A DNA stretch of 64,000 nucleotides from Meiothermus taiwanensis DSM 14542. Lineage in GTDB: Bacteria > Deinococcota > Deinococci > Deinococcales > Thermaceae. Positions 52,099-62,256 of the stretch are shown here, in pieces. The DNA lies in assembly GCA_000482765.1 (NCBI GenBank), contig AXWR01000011.1, positions 21,587 to 85,586 on the forward strand. The letters run 5' to 3'. Made by a program: the position numbers and the translations under genes. The notes beneath the pieces are model-generated. The model was not told where the DNA came from. It ran no database searches and was given only the letters and a program-made list of their open reading frames with translations. The stretch's first letter is position 1. The number at the start of each line of letters is the position of its first letter.

Positions 52099-52102
<4 letters not shown>
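51443..52102 (+). CDS. GntR/FadR-family (FCD domain) transcriptional regulator
   Basis: A 219-residue regulator. The N-terminal winged helix is AYKALRQAILGRKIPPGQKLVVRVLAEELGLSPTPVKEALAALEREGLV; the FCD ligand domain follows with its metal-binding set: Asp and His in LDLAFHRTFW, His in RAEHQAILQAV and His in MRSHVRNAG. GGGAGG precedes the ATG. It is divergent from suyA, with a shared palindrome between, so it probably represses the sulfosugar operon and is released by an acid or sugar-phosphate ligand. Its end overlaps the convergent murQ by 4 bases. Confidence 0.92.
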
Positions 52103-52998
<896 letters not shown>

Positions 52999-53014
52999 GA
53001 CAGCTCCTGCGATT

Positions 53015-53917
53015 CTAACGGGAAAGCCCAGTCCTGAGCAGCTCCAGGGCCATACGGGCTGCAGCCTCTGCGCTCGAGGCCTGTTGAACGGTCAGTTCCA
53101 GCAACTCTCGGGCTCCTTGCTCGATGAGCGGGCTCACCTGCAAGGCCCCCCCGCACAGCACCACCTGTAATGGCCCCAGCCGCTGGCGCAGGGTCAGGGC
53201 CAGGTCGGCCAGTTCACGCCCGGCCTGAAGCAAGATCTGGGTTGCGGCCGGGTCGCCCTCGAGGGCCGCCCGGCCCACCGCCGGGGCCAGCGCGGCCACG
53301 GCCTGCCGTCCACCCCCGTACACATACCCGCGAATCTGCGGCCAGTCGCGGCCCCCCAGCGCCCTGTATAGATGCTGGGCCAGCGGGTATGAAGCGGTGT
53401 CCAATCCCATATCGTGCCAGCGCAACACCTGGCGCAGCGCGGCTTTCCCAATCCAGAACCCGGCCCCCTCGTCGCCAATCAGAAAACCGTGCCCGCCCGC
53501 ACGACAGACCGTGCCGTCCTGGGCGATGCTGTAGGCCATCGAGCCGGTTCCGGCATAAACCACAATCCCCTCCCCTGGGGCGAAGTGGGCCCGGTAGACC
53601 AGCTCCATATCGTTGAGGACGCGCACCCGGTCGTGCGCAAGCCCCAGGGCCTGCTGGATGTATGCACCAAGCTGCTGGGCCTCGAGGCTGCCCGCATCCA
53701 GGCCGGTAATGCCGGCCACCACCACCACCGGCGCATAGGGCCGGCTCTCCCAAAGCAGCGCATCCAGCGAGGCCAGCGTCCGGGCCTTTACTTTCTCGTC
53801 CAGCAGGTGGCCCACAATAGGGGCCGTCCGGCCCTGGGCTACCAGCCGGCCCGCCTCATCCAGCACCGCCCATTTGCCGCTGCTGGCGCCGCCGTCGATA
53901 CCCAGAACGTAGTGCAT
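53015..53917 (-). CDS. BadF/BadG-type N-acetylhexosamine kinase
   Basis: A 300-residue ASKHA-fold kinase. YVLGIDGGASSGKWAVLDEAG is the first phosphate motif, VYAGTGSMAYSIAQDG the second, and GGHGFLIGDEGAGFWIGKAALRQVLRWHD the family-specific block; the adenosine motif VVLCGGALQVSPLI comes near the end. The best reading is an N-acetylglucosamine or N-acetylmuramic acid kinase working with MurQ. The ATG at 53917 is 10 bases downstream of the amidohydrolase stop. Confidence 0.88.
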   Translation of the reverse strand: MHYVLGIDGGASSGKWAVLDEAGRLVAQGRTAPIVGHLLDEKVKARTLASLDALLWESRPYAPVVVVAGITGLDAGSLEAQQLGAYIQQALGLAHDRVRVLNDMELVYRAHFAPGEGIVVYAGTGSMAYSIAQDGTVCRAGGHGFLIGDEGAGFWIGKAALRQVLRWHDMGLDTASYPLAQHLYRALGGRDWPQIRGYVYGGGRQAVAALAPAVGRAALEGDPAATQILLQAGRELADLALTLRQRLGPLQVVLCGGALQVSPLIEQGARELLELTVQQASSAEAAARMALELLRTGLSR

Positions 53918-53927
53918 GGGCCTTCTC

Positions 53928-55364
53928 CTAAAGCTCGAGCCCGCCCCTAAACACCCGCCCAACAGGACGCCCGTTCTCCCACAGGGTCAGGTCGGCAGGG
54001 GCCCCCGGGCGGATCTGGCCATGCTGGGGCCAGCCCGCCGCCAGCGCCGCCCCTCGGGTGTGGGCCCACAGGACCTCGGCCGGGGTCAGGCTCTGCTCGG
54101 GGTTCAAGGGGTGCTGGGTGGCGGCCTGGAGGTTCAGTTCGTAGAGCGGTTTCATCACCGGGGCATCCGAGCCAAAGGCCACGGGCAGGCCGGTGTTCCA
54201 GAGGTCGCGCAGGCGGAAGGCCTCGTGCTCATAGCCCTTCAGGTGAAACCGCACCAGCTCGGCATCTTCCAACAGGTGCATGGGCTGCAGGGAGAGGGCC
54301 AGCTTGAGGCCGGCCAGCCGGGCCAGCTCGGCATCGCGCAGGTGCTGGGCGTGCTCGAGCCGAAAAATGCGCCGGGAGACAGGTTGCAGCCGGTGAAAGA
54401 CCTCCAACACCCCCTGCACCGCCCGGGTTCCGATGGCGTGCACCACCAGGCCCAGGCCGGCCTCCAGGGCCGCGCGCCCTTCGCTATGGATGAGCTCGAG
54501 GGAATCGAGCGCCAGCCCGTGCGAGCCGTCGGGGTAGGGCTCGATCATCCAGGCCGTGCGGCTGCCCAGGGCCCCATCGGCAAAAAACTTGACCGCGGCA
54601 ATCTCCAGGCTGTCGCCCCGCCAGCCGGGCTGGGCCTCGCGCCAGTGGTCGCGGTCCAGGGCCCACCACAACCGCACCGGCAGCCGCCCCGAGTGCGCCA
54701 GTTGTTCGGCCAGGCTAAAGTGGCACCAGCCCATATGGTGCACGGCGGTGTAGCCCCGGCGCGCGAGATCCTGCAGGCCGCGCTCGAGCTCGGCCAGGCC
54801 GGGCTTTGGCATCACCCGCTGCACCAGTTCCTGGGCGGCTTCCAGCAGGTAGCCGGTGGGCTGGCCCTGCGCATCGCGCAGCAGAACCCCACCGGGCGGG
54901 TCGGGGGTCTGGGCGGTGATACCGGCCTGCTCGAGGGCTTTGGTGTTCACCCAGGCCGAGTGCCGGTCGCGGCTTTGCAGGAAAACAGGATGGTGGGGGG
55001 CTGCCGCGTCCAGCAGTTCACGGGTGGGGTAAGCCCGGAAAAGATAGCCCCCACCGCGAATCCAGCCACCAGAGGGCAGGGTGCGGGCCTTCTCGGCCAC
55101 CTTCTGCGCCACCACCTGGGGGTCGGTCAGCCCCTCCAGATCCAGGCTGTCGAGTTGCAGCCCCCACATCTGCGGGTGGGCGTGGGCTTCGTGCAGGCCG
55201 GGGGTGATCTGCTCAAAAAACTGTTTTTTAGCAGCGGGATACCGCGCGCTCAGATCCTGCAGGCTGCCCACATCGGCGATGCGGTCGCCCTCCAGGTACA
55301 CCGCTTCGGCCCGACCGGCCTCGGTCATGGTTTCAACGCGCCCGTATAGCAGCATGGAAGGCAT
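53928..55364 (-). CDS. Amidohydrolase of the YtcJ type
   Basis: A 478-residue metal-dependent hydrolase. The metal motif is [12 protein letters not shown] near residue 70; [37 protein letters not shown] (the lysine is usually a metal bridge), [14 protein letters not shown] and [14 protein letters not shown] follow in the order of the amidohydrolase_3 family. The substrate may be an N-acyl sugar or amide; nothing here decides it. I start at the ATG at 55364; another at 55355 is almost as good. It heads the murQ/kinase unit on this strand. Confidence 0.85.
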   Translation of the reverse strand: MPSMLLYGRVETMTEAGRAEAVYLEGDRIADVGSLQDLSARYPAAKKQFFEQITPGLHEAHAHPQMWGLQLDSLDLEGLTDPQVVAQKVAEKARTLPSGGWIRGGGYLFRAYPTRELLDAAAPHHPVFLQSRDRHSAWVNTKALEQAGITAQTPDPPGGVLLRDAQGQPTGYLLEAAQELVQRVMPKPGLAELERGLQDLARRGYTAVHHMGWCHFSLAEQLAHSGRLPVRLWWALDRDHWREAQPGWRGDSLEIAAVKFFADGALGSRTAWMIEPYPDGSHGLALDSLELIHSEGRAALEAGLGLVVHAIGTRAVQGVLEVFHRLQPVSRRIFRLEHAQHLRDAELARLAGLKLALSLQPMHLLEDAELVRFHLKGYEHEAFRLRDLWNTGLPVAFGSDAPVMKPLYELNLQAATQHPLNPEQSLTPAEVLWAHTRGAALAAGWPQHGQIRPGAPADLTLWENGRPVGRVFRGGLEL

Positions 55365-55474
55365 CCTATCCCGCCGCCGGCCCTGGCTCAAGCCGGGGGT
55401 GAAGGTTCTATGCAACCCGATTGGGCATTCGCCCTCAAATCCAGGCTGTACCGGGCAGCTATACTCGGAGTCCG

Positions 55475-57214
55475 ATGAGACGGGGTGTGGTGGTCGGGCT
55501 GGGTCTGGCAACCGGTCTAGCATTGGGCTGGGCGGCCTTTGAGCATTACCATCGCAACCGCATCTATGCCGGCGTCGAGGCCGCTGGGGTTCGGGTGGGA
55601 AGCCTGACCCTGGAAGAGGCCGAGGCCCGCATCGCCGCCGCCACACAAAACACCCCCCCGCCCCGGCTTACCCTCAAGGCAGGGGATAAAACCCTCGAGG
55701 TCTCCGCAGCCGAGCTGGGCTGGAGGCCCGATCCCAGGGCCACCGCCCTGCGCGCTTTTGCGGTAGGACGCACCAGCCTGGGTGAGCGGCTGGCAGCCCT
55801 GCGCGGACAGATCAAGGTTCCACTGGTGCCCGGCGTGGATGCCGCAGCCCTGGAAAAGCGGCTGCAATCCATTGCCCGGGGCCTCGAGCACCCCCCCACC
55901 AACGCCAGGGTGGTATTCCAAAACGATCGGTACGTGGTTGTTCCGGAAAAGCCGGGCCTTGCACTGGATGTCCTGAGTGCAATCGAGACCTATCTCCAGC
56001 ACCCCGAGCTCACCGTGCTCGAGTTTTTCCCCAAGCCCCTCACCCCCCGCGTTACCGCCGCCATGCTCGAGCCGGTAGCCCGCCGGGCCAACGAGCTCCT
56101 GCGCCCCCTCGACCTGATCTACACAGAACCACCCCCCAGCGGCAGCGGAAAACGCCACCGGTACAGCCTGGGCACGGCCCAGGTGGCCTCGCTCCTAAGC
56201 GTGCAGGAGGAGGTCAGGGTTAACACCCAGGCCCTGCGCAAGCTCCTGGCCCAGATAGCCGCCCGCCACGACCGCTTACCCAAAGATGCCCGCTACTCCC
56301 TAGGCCCCGAGGGCCAGCTCACGGTACAGCCCGAGGTCAATGGCTGGAAGATGAACCAGATCGAAAGCCACAAGCGCCTCGAGCTGGCCCTCCTGCGGCC
56401 CGACCTCGCCGAGTTTCACCTGACCGTGCTGCCCAAAGCCGCCCAGGTGCGGGCCGCCGACCTGCCAAAAGCCGAGAACCTTCAGCTCCTGGCCGAAGCC
56501 ACCACCCATTACGCCGGCTCGAGCCCCGAACGCATCGCCAACGTCCATGCGGCGGCCCGGAACCTCGATGGCTATGTGGTACCCGCGGGTGGGGTTTTCA
56601 ACTTCAACGAGGCCATCGGCAGCATCAGCCCCGAGAACGGCTTCAAAGAGGCTCTGGTCATCTCCGAGGGGCGCACCGTCATGGGTGTGGGGGGTGGGGT
56701 CTGCCAGGTTTCTACCACGGCCTTCCGGGCTCTGTACCAGGCCGGCCTTCCCATCCTCGAGCGCAACCAGCACGCCTACCGGGTGCGCTGGTACGACCCC
56801 ATCGTGGGCTACGATGCTGCAGTGTACCAGCCCTACCTCAACCTACGGGCGGCCAACGACACCCCTGGCCCCATCGTCGTGCGCACCAGCTTTACCCGAT
56901 CCAGCCTCACAGTGCAGCTATACGGCCTCCCCGATGGCCGCAAGGTAACGGTCTCCAAGCCCGTCATCCTCGCCCGCACCCCCCACCCGCCCCCGCAGTA
57001 CATCGTAGATCCCAGCCTGCGCCCCGGCCAGATTAAGCAGGTGGACTGGGCCGTGGATGGCTTCCGCACCCGCATCACCCGCACCATCCTCTGGCCCGAC
57101 GGCCGGGTAAGCACCGACGTGCTCAACTCCAACTTCCGCCCCTGGCGGGCGGTGTACCTGGTGGGGCCGCAGACCCCCATTCCAGGGGATGCGGTGGCCT
57201 CGAGGAACCCTTAA
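55475..57214 (+). CDS. VanW-like protein with peptidoglycan-binding domains
   Basis: A 579-residue envelope protein. Residues 1-25 are an N-terminal membrane anchor (GVVVGLGLATGLALGWAAF). Two copies of a peptidoglycan-binding_4-like module follow (AGVRVGSLTLEEAEARIAAA near residue 40, with a second region near 240-310). The C-terminal VanW domain has NVHAAARNLDGYVVPAGGVFNFNEAIG, GRTVMGVGGGVCQVSTTAFRALYQAGLPILERNQHAYRVRWYDPIVGYDAAVY. The role of VanW is unknown but lies in the cell wall. TATACT at 55460-55465, only 10 bases before the ATG, hints at a very short leader. Confidence 0.88.
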   Translation: MRRGVVVGLGLATGLALGWAAFEHYHRNRIYAGVEAAGVRVGSLTLEEAEARIAAATQNTPPPRLTLKAGDKTLEVSAAELGWRPDPRATALRAFAVGRTSLGERLAALRGQIKVPLVPGVDAAALEKRLQSIARGLEHPPTNARVVFQNDRYVVVPEKPGLALDVLSAIETYLQHPELTVLEFFPKPLTPRVTAAMLEPVARRANELLRPLDLIYTEPPPSGSGKRHRYSLGTAQVASLLSVQEEVRVNTQALRKLLAQIAARHDRLPKDARYSLGPEGQLTVQPEVNGWKMNQIESHKRLELALLRPDLAEFHLTVLPKAAQVRAADLPKAENLQLLAEATTHYAGSSPERIANVHAAARNLDGYVVPAGGVFNFNEAIGSISPENGFKEALVISEGRTVMGVGGGVCQVSTTAFRALYQAGLPILERNQHAYRVRWYDPIVGYDAAVYQPYLNLRAANDTPGPIVVRTSFTRSSLTVQLYGLPDGRKVTVSKPVILARTPHPPPQYIVDPSLRPGQIKQVDWAVDGFRTRITRTILWPDGRVSTDVLNSNFRPWRAVYLVGPQTPIPGDAVASRNP

Positions 57215-58266
57215 GCCGGGCTCATCTCCACCCGGTTGCGGCCTAGGCGCTTGGCCTCATACAAAGCCTTATCGGCCCGCTCTACCAAAGCGTGACCGCT
57301 GTCGCCTATATGCCCTTCGGCCACCCCAAAACTCGCCGAAACCGAGCCCACCAGCTTAAACGGCCAGAAGGAGATGTCTTCCCGCAAACGCTCCACCGCT
57401 GCCAGCACATCCTGCTGGCCCTCACCGCGCATCAAGATCATGAACTCCTCGCCCCCCCAACGCCCCAAGACATCCTCCTTGCGCATGGAAACCCGCAGGC
57501 GACGGGCCACCTCCTTGAGCACCTCGTCACCGGCTGCATGACCAAAGCGGTCGTTGATCTGTTTGAAGCGGTCGATATCCAGCAGCACCAGATACAACCC
57601 ATGCATATGCTGCGCGGCTCCCTCTAACAGTTCGCTCAGGGCCAGGCGGTTGGGCAGCCTGGTCAGGGGGTCGGTGCGGGCCAGGGCGTGCATCTCTTCC
57701 ACCTGCCGGTTGGCCAGGGCAAGCTGATCCTTGACGATGGCCAGAGCGTACAGCAGGCCCGCCATTGCCAAAAGCCGCATCTCCGAGCGCACAAAGGCCA
57801 GAAACTCGGTTCTGTACAGGCCCTGGGCCACCTCGCCCCCCAGGCGCAGCAGACCCAGAATCAGGGTCGCCACCGCCAGGGCCAGGCTGTACACCAGCCC
57901 CATCCGGGCATCAAAAACGATGTAGAGCAAAACCATGACAAACGCCATGACCCAGTAGGTGCTCTCGATCTCGACCCAGTTGCGCTCGAGGTCGCCCCAA
58001 AACAGGTAATAGGCCAGTTTGATGGTAAAGAAAAGCGTTACCGTACCGATGGTCTCGCGCTCTATACGGCCTACGTGGGCCCCTTGATACAACCGCCAGG
58101 CCCAGCCCGCACACATCAGGATAAAGGCCGGGTACAACCAGCGGATAAAGCCTTCCTCGGGCCGCATCAGCCAGATAAAAAGCAACACCGGTACAGCCAG
58201 CAAAATAGCCCAAAAGTAAACGGCCCGTTTTTTGCTTTTAGAAATAGCTAGGAAAAACCCCCGCAC
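57211..58266 (-). CDS. Membrane-bound diguanylate cyclase (GGDEF)
   Basis: A 351-residue protein. Residues 15-190 carry about six hydrophobic spans (a 7TM-like sensor without a known name). After a short coiled coil (LALANRQVEEMHALARTDPLTRLPNR) comes the GGDEF domain: LDIDRFKQINDRFGHAAGDEVL, then RWGGEEFMIL with the active GGEEF motif, and ADKALYEAKRLGRNRV. No RxxD inhibitory site is seen before GGEEF. It should make cyclic di-GMP. The GTG at 58266 has no clear site. The stop overlaps the VanW-like gene stop by 4 bases. Confidence 0.92.
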   Translation of the reverse strand: MRGFFLAISKSKKRAVYFWAILLAVPVLLFIWLMRPEEGFIRWLYPAFILMCAGWAWRLYQGAHVGRIERETIGTVTLFFTIKLAYYLFWGDLERNWVEIESTYWVMAFVMVLLYIVFDARMGLVYSLALAVATLILGLLRLGGEVAQGLYRTEFLAFVRSEMRLLAMAGLLYALAIVKDQLALANRQVEEMHALARTDPLTRLPNRLALSELLEGAAQHMHGLYLVLLDIDRFKQINDRFGHAAGDEVLKEVARRLRVSMRKEDVLGRWGGEEFMILMRGEGQQDVLAAVERLREDISFWPFKLVGSVSASFGVAEGHIGDSGHALVERADKALYEAKRLGRNRVEMSPA

Positions 58267-58323
58267 TTCATCAGTCTAGGGGAAGCTCGAGGGCCCCGTA
58301 CGAATTTTGGACATCACAAGCGC

Positions 58324-58941
58324 CTAGCGCGTAACGGCATCGGATATCTTGGCCTTGTCCCCCAGACGTCGCTCGTTGCCTGCTTGCAGTCGCTTGATGT
58401 TTTCGCGGTGCGTCCAGAAGACCAGTGCGGCCAGCAGCACCACTGTCAGGATCTCCCACATGGGCCGGCCCAGGGCTATAGCGACCACCGCTGCGGTAAG
58501 GGCACCGATCATGCTGCCCGCCGAGACAAAGCGGGTCAGTCCCATGGTTGCCACGCCCACCGGAAACGTAAGGAGGGCCAGCAGGGGATCCAAAAACAGC
58601 AGGGTGCCAAAGCTGGTCGCCACTCCCTTACCCCCAGTGAAACGTAGGAAGACCGAGTAGTTGTGGCCCAGCACCGCCGCCAGGGCCACCCCGCCCAGCA
58701 GATAGCCTTCGATGCCTACCAGCCGGGCCAGCCATACCGCAATTCCACCTTTGAGCACGTCAAAGACCGCCACCACCAGCGCCGGGCCTGCCCCCAGGGT
58801 GCGCAGGATGTTGGTAGCGCCGGTATTTCCGGAACCCACCTTCTGGATATCTACCCCGTGGTAGCGGGCCACCCAAGCGCCCGCAGGGATTGCACCAAAC
58901 AAGTAAGCTAGCAACAAAACAAGCCAGGTTGTCCAGTCCAC
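58324..58941 (-). CDS. plsY: Acyl-phosphate:glycerol-3-phosphate acyltransferase PlsY
   Basis: A 205-residue membrane protein with five to six spans that transfers an acyl group from acyl-phosphate to glycerol-3-phosphate, the first step of phospholipid synthesis. Its three active-site motifs are all present: [38 protein letters not shown], and [17 protein letters not shown] at the end. The N-terminus [23 protein letters not shown] is typical. It stands alone on this strand between the GGDEF gene and a sulfite-oxidase-like gene. Confidence 0.96.
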   Translation of the reverse strand: MDWTTWLVLLLAYLFGAIPAGAWVARYHGVDIQKVGSGNTGATNILRTLGAGPALVVAVFDVLKGGIAVWLARLVGIEGYLLGGVALAAVLGHNYSVFLRFTGGKGVATSFGTLLFLDPLLALLTFPVGVATMGLTRFVSAGSMIGALTAAVVAIALGRPMWEILTVVLLAALVFWTHRENIKRLQAGNERRLGDKAKISDAVTR

Positions 58942-59027
58942 TGGGGCATTTTATACCCAACGAAAAGGTCTTTCAAAAGCACGGGCCCGTCAGGTGTTGC
59001 ACCCAAAATCGGCTGGCAAGGGGGCGC

Positions 59028-59621
59028 TCAGTCGCTAAAGCGCTCCTCCTTCCAGGGGTCACCCCGGCGGTGGTAGCCGTTGACCTCCCAGAACCCCAGC
59101 TCCTCCCTGTCCAAAAACTCCAAACCCCGCACCCACTTGGCGCTCTTCCAGGCGTACAGGTGCGGCACCACCAGGCGCAAAGGGCCGCCATGCTCCCGCG
59201 GCAGGGGCTGGCCGAAGAGGCGGTGGGCCAGGATATTCTCCGGGCGCAAAAAGTCGTCCAGGCTCAGGTTGGTGGTGTAGCCCCCGTAGCAGTGCACCAG
59301 CACCGCCCTAGCCTGCGGCTTGAGCTGGATCGCTCGCATTAAGTCGGGTATCCGGATACCGCTCCACTGCACATCCAGCTTGCTCCAGCGGGTCACGCAG
59401 TGGAAGTCGGCGGTCAGGTCGGACTGCGGCAGGGCCATCAGATCGGCCCAGCTCAGGGTTCTGGGTTCCTCAACCTGACCCTTGATTTCAAACTTCAGCT
59501 CCTCCGGGCGCACGGTGGGGGTAGGGCCGTAGGTTAGCACGGGGAACTTCTCGGTGAGCACCTGGCCGGGGGGCACCCGATGCTGATCTACGTGTTTGGG
59601 CTTGAAAAAGTTGCCGAACAT
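59028..59621 (-). CDS. Sulfite-oxidase-like molybdopterin oxidoreductase
   Basis: A 197-residue protein of the sulfite oxidase/YedY superfamily. The domain starts with LTYGPTPTVRPEELKFEIKGQVEEPRTLSWADLMALP; the molybdenum-binding cysteine is in DFHCVTRWSKLDVQWSGI; LVHCYGGYTTNLSLDDF, GGPLRLVVPHLYAWKSAKWVRGLEFL follow. It has no signal peptide and lacks the heme and dimerisation domains of true sulfite oxidases. Small forms like this are common in Thermus and relatives with unknown substrates. A link to sulfite made by SuyAB, encoded 8 kb away, is speculative. Confidence 0.88.
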   Translation of the reverse strand: MFGNFFKPKHVDQHRVPPGQVLTEKFPVLTYGPTPTVRPEELKFEIKGQVEEPRTLSWADLMALPQSDLTADFHCVTRWSKLDVQWSGIRIPDLMRAIQLKPQARAVLVHCYGGYTTNLSLDDFLRPENILAHRLFGQPLPREHGGPLRLVVPHLYAWKSAKWVRGLEFLDREELGFWEVNGYHRRGDPWKEERFSD

Positions 59622-59674
59622 GGTTTTAGCCTAGCCCGGCTCGAGCCCCGGCCCCGTAAGCAAAGGTACAATGC

Positions 59675-60007
59675 CTAGCGGGAGCGGTAGCGAATCACCT
59701 CGAGCTTTTCCATGGTGATCAGGCCTTCCTGCACCATCTGATCGAGGGTGGGCATAAAGGCCTGAATTTTTTCCTCGCTGTCCACGATCTCAACGCAGAT
59801 GGGCAGGTCTTCGGATAGCTGGAGGATTTTGGCGCTGTGGATGCGGGAGTGGGCCCCAAAGCCCATGAAGCCCCGGAACACGGTAGCACCGGCCAGGCCG
59901 GCTTTTTTGGCCTCGAGCACAATCGCTTCGTAAAGGGGCCTTCCCTGCCACTTGTCCGACTCGCCCAGAAAAATTCGCACCAGCTTGGCTTCGCCCTGTA
60001 GCTTCAT
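59675..60007 (-). CDS. DUF190 protein linked to the fluoride channel
   Basis: A 110-residue soluble protein of the DUF190 family (MKLQGEAKLVRIFLGESDKWQGRPLYEAIVLEAKKAGLAG, then RGFMGFG, then LPICVEIVDSEEKI). The fold is ferredoxin-like, related to PII signal proteins. It is commonly encoded beside crcB. The ATG at 60007 overlaps the crcB stop by 4 bases and has GGGAGGTG upstream. Its molecular role is unknown; it may bind a nucleotide and modulate the channel. Confidence 0.87.
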   Translation of the reverse strand: MKLQGEAKLVRIFLGESDKWQGRPLYEAIVLEAKKAGLAGATVFRGFMGFGAHSRIHSAKILQLSEDLPICVEIVDSEEKIQAFMPTLDQMVQEGLITMEKLEVIRYRSR

Positions 60008-60378
60008 ACCCACCTCCCGGCCCAGCGGTAGGCCAGCCAGACCAGCCCAAACCCCAGCACCACGCTGCCAGTCACGTACAAAAAAGCCTTGAGCCACTCC
60101 CCCTGCTGTACTAAGTTCAGGGTCTCCCAGCTAAAGGTGGAAAAGGTGGTGTAGCCGCCCAGCACCCCCACCGCCAAAAACAGCCGCCACTCCGGGCTCA
60201 GGGCCCCCTCGAGGCTCCAGCGCAGCACCAGCCCAATCAGAAAGCTGCCGGTGATGTTGATCAAAAAGGTGCTCCAGGGGAAGCCCGGCCCCAAGAGGCC
60301 CTGCACCCAGGCCCCCAGCCCATAGCGCAGCATGGCCCCAATGGCCCCGCCCAGCATGACCAGCAGATAGCGCTCCAC
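60004..60378 (-). CDS. crcB: Fluoride exporter CrcB/Fluc
   Basis: A 124-residue membrane protein with four hydrophobic spans that works as a dual-topology dimer to expel fluoride. Family motifs: LGGAIGAMLRYGLGAW at the start, WSTFLINITGSFLIG in the middle (the Asn is conserved), and VGVLGGYTTFSTFSWE with the phenylalanines that line the pore. I chose the GTG at 60378 in front of ERYLLVMLGG; the ATG at 60357 would cut the first span. No fluoride riboswitch could be seen upstream. Confidence 0.93.
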   Translation of the reverse strand: MERYLLVMLGGAIGAMLRYGLGAWVQGLLGPGFPWSTFLINITGSFLIGLVLRWSLEGALSPEWRLFLAVGVLGGYTTFSTFSWETLNLVQQGEWLKAFLYVTGSVVLGFGLVWLAYRWAGRWV

Positions 60379-60458
60379 CCTGCCCAGTATCTTCTCTAAA
60401 GGCCACCTTAATCCAGTCCTGCGTAGTGCTCTCAGGAAGTGCGGGGTAGACTCTGGGG

Positions 60459-60965
60459 ATGAGATTCCTGGGCCTGTTATTCGGTTTACTGTTGCTCGTG
60501 GGCTGTGCGCCCCAGGTTGGAATTGGCGAAAAAGAGCGTCAGGCATGGGGTTTACAACCCATCATCGGCGAGTTTGCCCCCGACCGGGGCGAGGGGGGTA
60601 AGTACAGGCTCGGTGACCGGGTGTTTCTTAGCTTTACCCTGAGCCAGCCGGGTTACGTGACCCTGGTGACCATGGATGTGGATGGCACCACCGTGGTGCT
60701 CGAGCGCAATGTGCAGTTACCGGCAGGCCGCCACACCTTCCCGCTGGCCACCGACCGCAACGCCCAGGGCCAGGCCGCCTATCTGGTGGTGCCGCCCCTG
60801 GGGCCCTCGCGCTTCCGGCTTTTGTACACCAACGTGCCCGTAGCCAACCGGGAGCTGTTCAGGGGCAGGCTCAGCAACGAGGCCTTCAACCAGCACACCC
60901 AGGCCTACCTGAGCGCTGCTGAGGTACGCGACGTGGCCGAGACCTGGATGGAGGCGGTGCGATGA
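60459..60965 (+). CDS. Lipoprotein with a DUF4384-like domain
   Basis: A 168-residue exported protein. The signal RFLGLLFGLLLLVGC ends in a lipobox, so Cys-16 should be lipid-modified. The domain RLGDRVFLSFTLSQPGYVTLVTMDVDGTTVVLERN resembles DUF4384, a beta fold found in exported proteins of unknown role. The stop overlaps the next lipoprotein gene by 4 bases, so both are expressed together. It is divergent from crcB with an 80-base gap. Confidence 0.8.
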   Translation: MRFLGLLFGLLLLVGCAPQVGIGEKERQAWGLQPIIGEFAPDRGEGGKYRLGDRVFLSFTLSQPGYVTLVTMDVDGTTVVLERNVQLPAGRHTFPLATDRNAQGQAAYLVVPPLGPSRFRLLYTNVPVANRELFRGRLSNEAFNQHTQAYLSAAEVRDVAETWMEAVR

Positions 60966-62131
60966 AAGCCCGCTTCTTGCTAGCCCTGGCCGTGACCCTG
61001 CTAGTAGCTTGCGGCCCTACGGCACCCCAAAACAGCTTGGACTTGAAGCCCAATGCGGTGGTGCTTTCGGACGATGAGGTGGATTCAGCGACCGCTACCG
61101 ACATGACCGTTCAAACCGACAAAGACCTGAGCGCAGGCCAGATTGTCATCAGCGATGAAGGAGAGGGTTTGGTGCGGAGAATTGCCGAGGTGACGCAAGC
61201 TGGCGTCGGTGAGGTCAATGGCCAGGCGGTGCGAAAGTTCTACCTCAAAACCGAGGAAGCGAGCCTCGAGGACGCCATTGCTTCGGGCGATGTGACCCTC
61301 GAGACCGACCTGACCATCGGCGAGGCCAACATGGTGCAGGCCCTGGATGGGGTTAGCGTGCAGGACTTCACCGGGCGCATCAACCTGACCAACGTCAAGT
61401 TCGATATTCCGGGGGTGCCCGGCGGGAGCATCACCCTCAACGGGTTTATCGAGCAGACCCTCAAGCCCAGCTTCAACCTCAAGTTTAGCAGTGGCAGCGT
61501 GGAGGTGTTCAAAGCCGGCCTGAGCGGCACGCTCAAGTCCTCCATTACCGCCACCATCCAGGCCAACGCCAGCTACAACCCTTTTAGCCTGAACAAGGAG
61601 CTGGCCTCCTGGAACATCAAGCGGGCCTTTCTGGTAGGCAGCGTGCCGGTGGTGGTGATCTTGCAACCCAAGCTGATCGCCGGGGTGAGCAGCAACGCCG
61701 GGGGCAAGGTGACGGTGTCGGTGGGCATTGCCCCTACCTTCACCACCAATCTGCAGCTCGACTACAACCGCAGCCGCACCACCAACGGCGGATGGAACAA
61801 CACCTTTACCGCCAGCTTCGCCCTCAACCCCACCTTCAAATACGATGTTCCGGTGCAGGGCACGGGCAATGCCTTCGCGGGGCTGGCCATGGACATCAAG
61901 TTCTATGGGGTGGCCGGGCCCAGCCTCGAGACCAGGCCCTTCATCAACCTGACCCTGAACGGCAACAACGGCACCGCCGGGCTCAAGACCGGCATCAACG
62001 GCCAGAGCAAGGTCGAGGCCGGGTTCAAGGTGCTGGGGAAGGGGCTCGAGACCAGTTACAACGGGCCCAGCATTGAACAGGCCCGCACCTTTAGCTGCCG
62101 GGCCGACACCGACACCTGCACCGCCAACTGA
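60962..62131 (+). CDS. Lipoprotein of unknown function
   Basis: A 389-residue exported protein with a lipobox signal (RFLLALAVTLLVAC, Cys-17). The first 60 mature residues look like a calcium-related surface segment (LSDDEVDSATATDMTVQTDKD); the rest is rich in beta strands with many Asn, Thr and Gly residues (GKVTVSVGIAPTFTTNLQLDY, GNAFAGLAMDIKFYGVAG). The end SCRADTDTCTAN may close a disulfide. It could be an envelope barrel or adhesin-like protein. I do not recognise the family. Co-translated with the preceding lipoprotein. Confidence 0.7.
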   Translation: MKARFLLALAVTLLVACGPTAPQNSLDLKPNAVVLSDDEVDSATATDMTVQTDKDLSAGQIVISDEGEGLVRRIAEVTQAGVGEVNGQAVRKFYLKTEEASLEDAIASGDVTLETDLTIGEANMVQALDGVSVQDFTGRINLTNVKFDIPGVPGGSITLNGFIEQTLKPSFNLKFSSGSVEVFKAGLSGTLKSSITATIQANASYNPFSLNKELASWNIKRAFLVGSVPVVVILQPKLIAGVSSNAGGKVTVSVGIAPTFTTNLQLDYNRSRTTNGGWNNTFTASFALNPTFKYDVPVQGTGNAFAGLAMDIKFYGVAGPSLETRPFINLTLNGNNGTAGLKTGINGQSKVEAGFKVLGKGLETSYNGPSIEQARTFSCRADTDTCTAN

Positions 62132-62175
62132 TACCAGATTCGGTGAGTTCGGCACCGGAAGCTTCGCTCCCTGGC
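62132..62175 (+). repeat. Interspersed repeat, copy 5 (short)
   Basis: ATACCAGATTCGGTGAG followed by a CACCGGAAGC block, the first 40 bases of the family seen at 33.24 kb. The rest of the gap up to 62256 has no gene. Confidence 0.65.
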
Positions 62176-62256
62176 CCGTTGCAGTCAATTTGCCCTTCCC
62201 ACGGGGCCCAGGCAGGGGCGGTTGCACTTTGCGCCTCTAGGCCCCAAAATACCCAG

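Noticed and set aside
60379..60458. Fluoride riboswitch upstream of crcB
   Set aside because: No GGCGATGGTGTTCGCC-like hairpin with the conserved downstream bases could be found in the 80-base gap.
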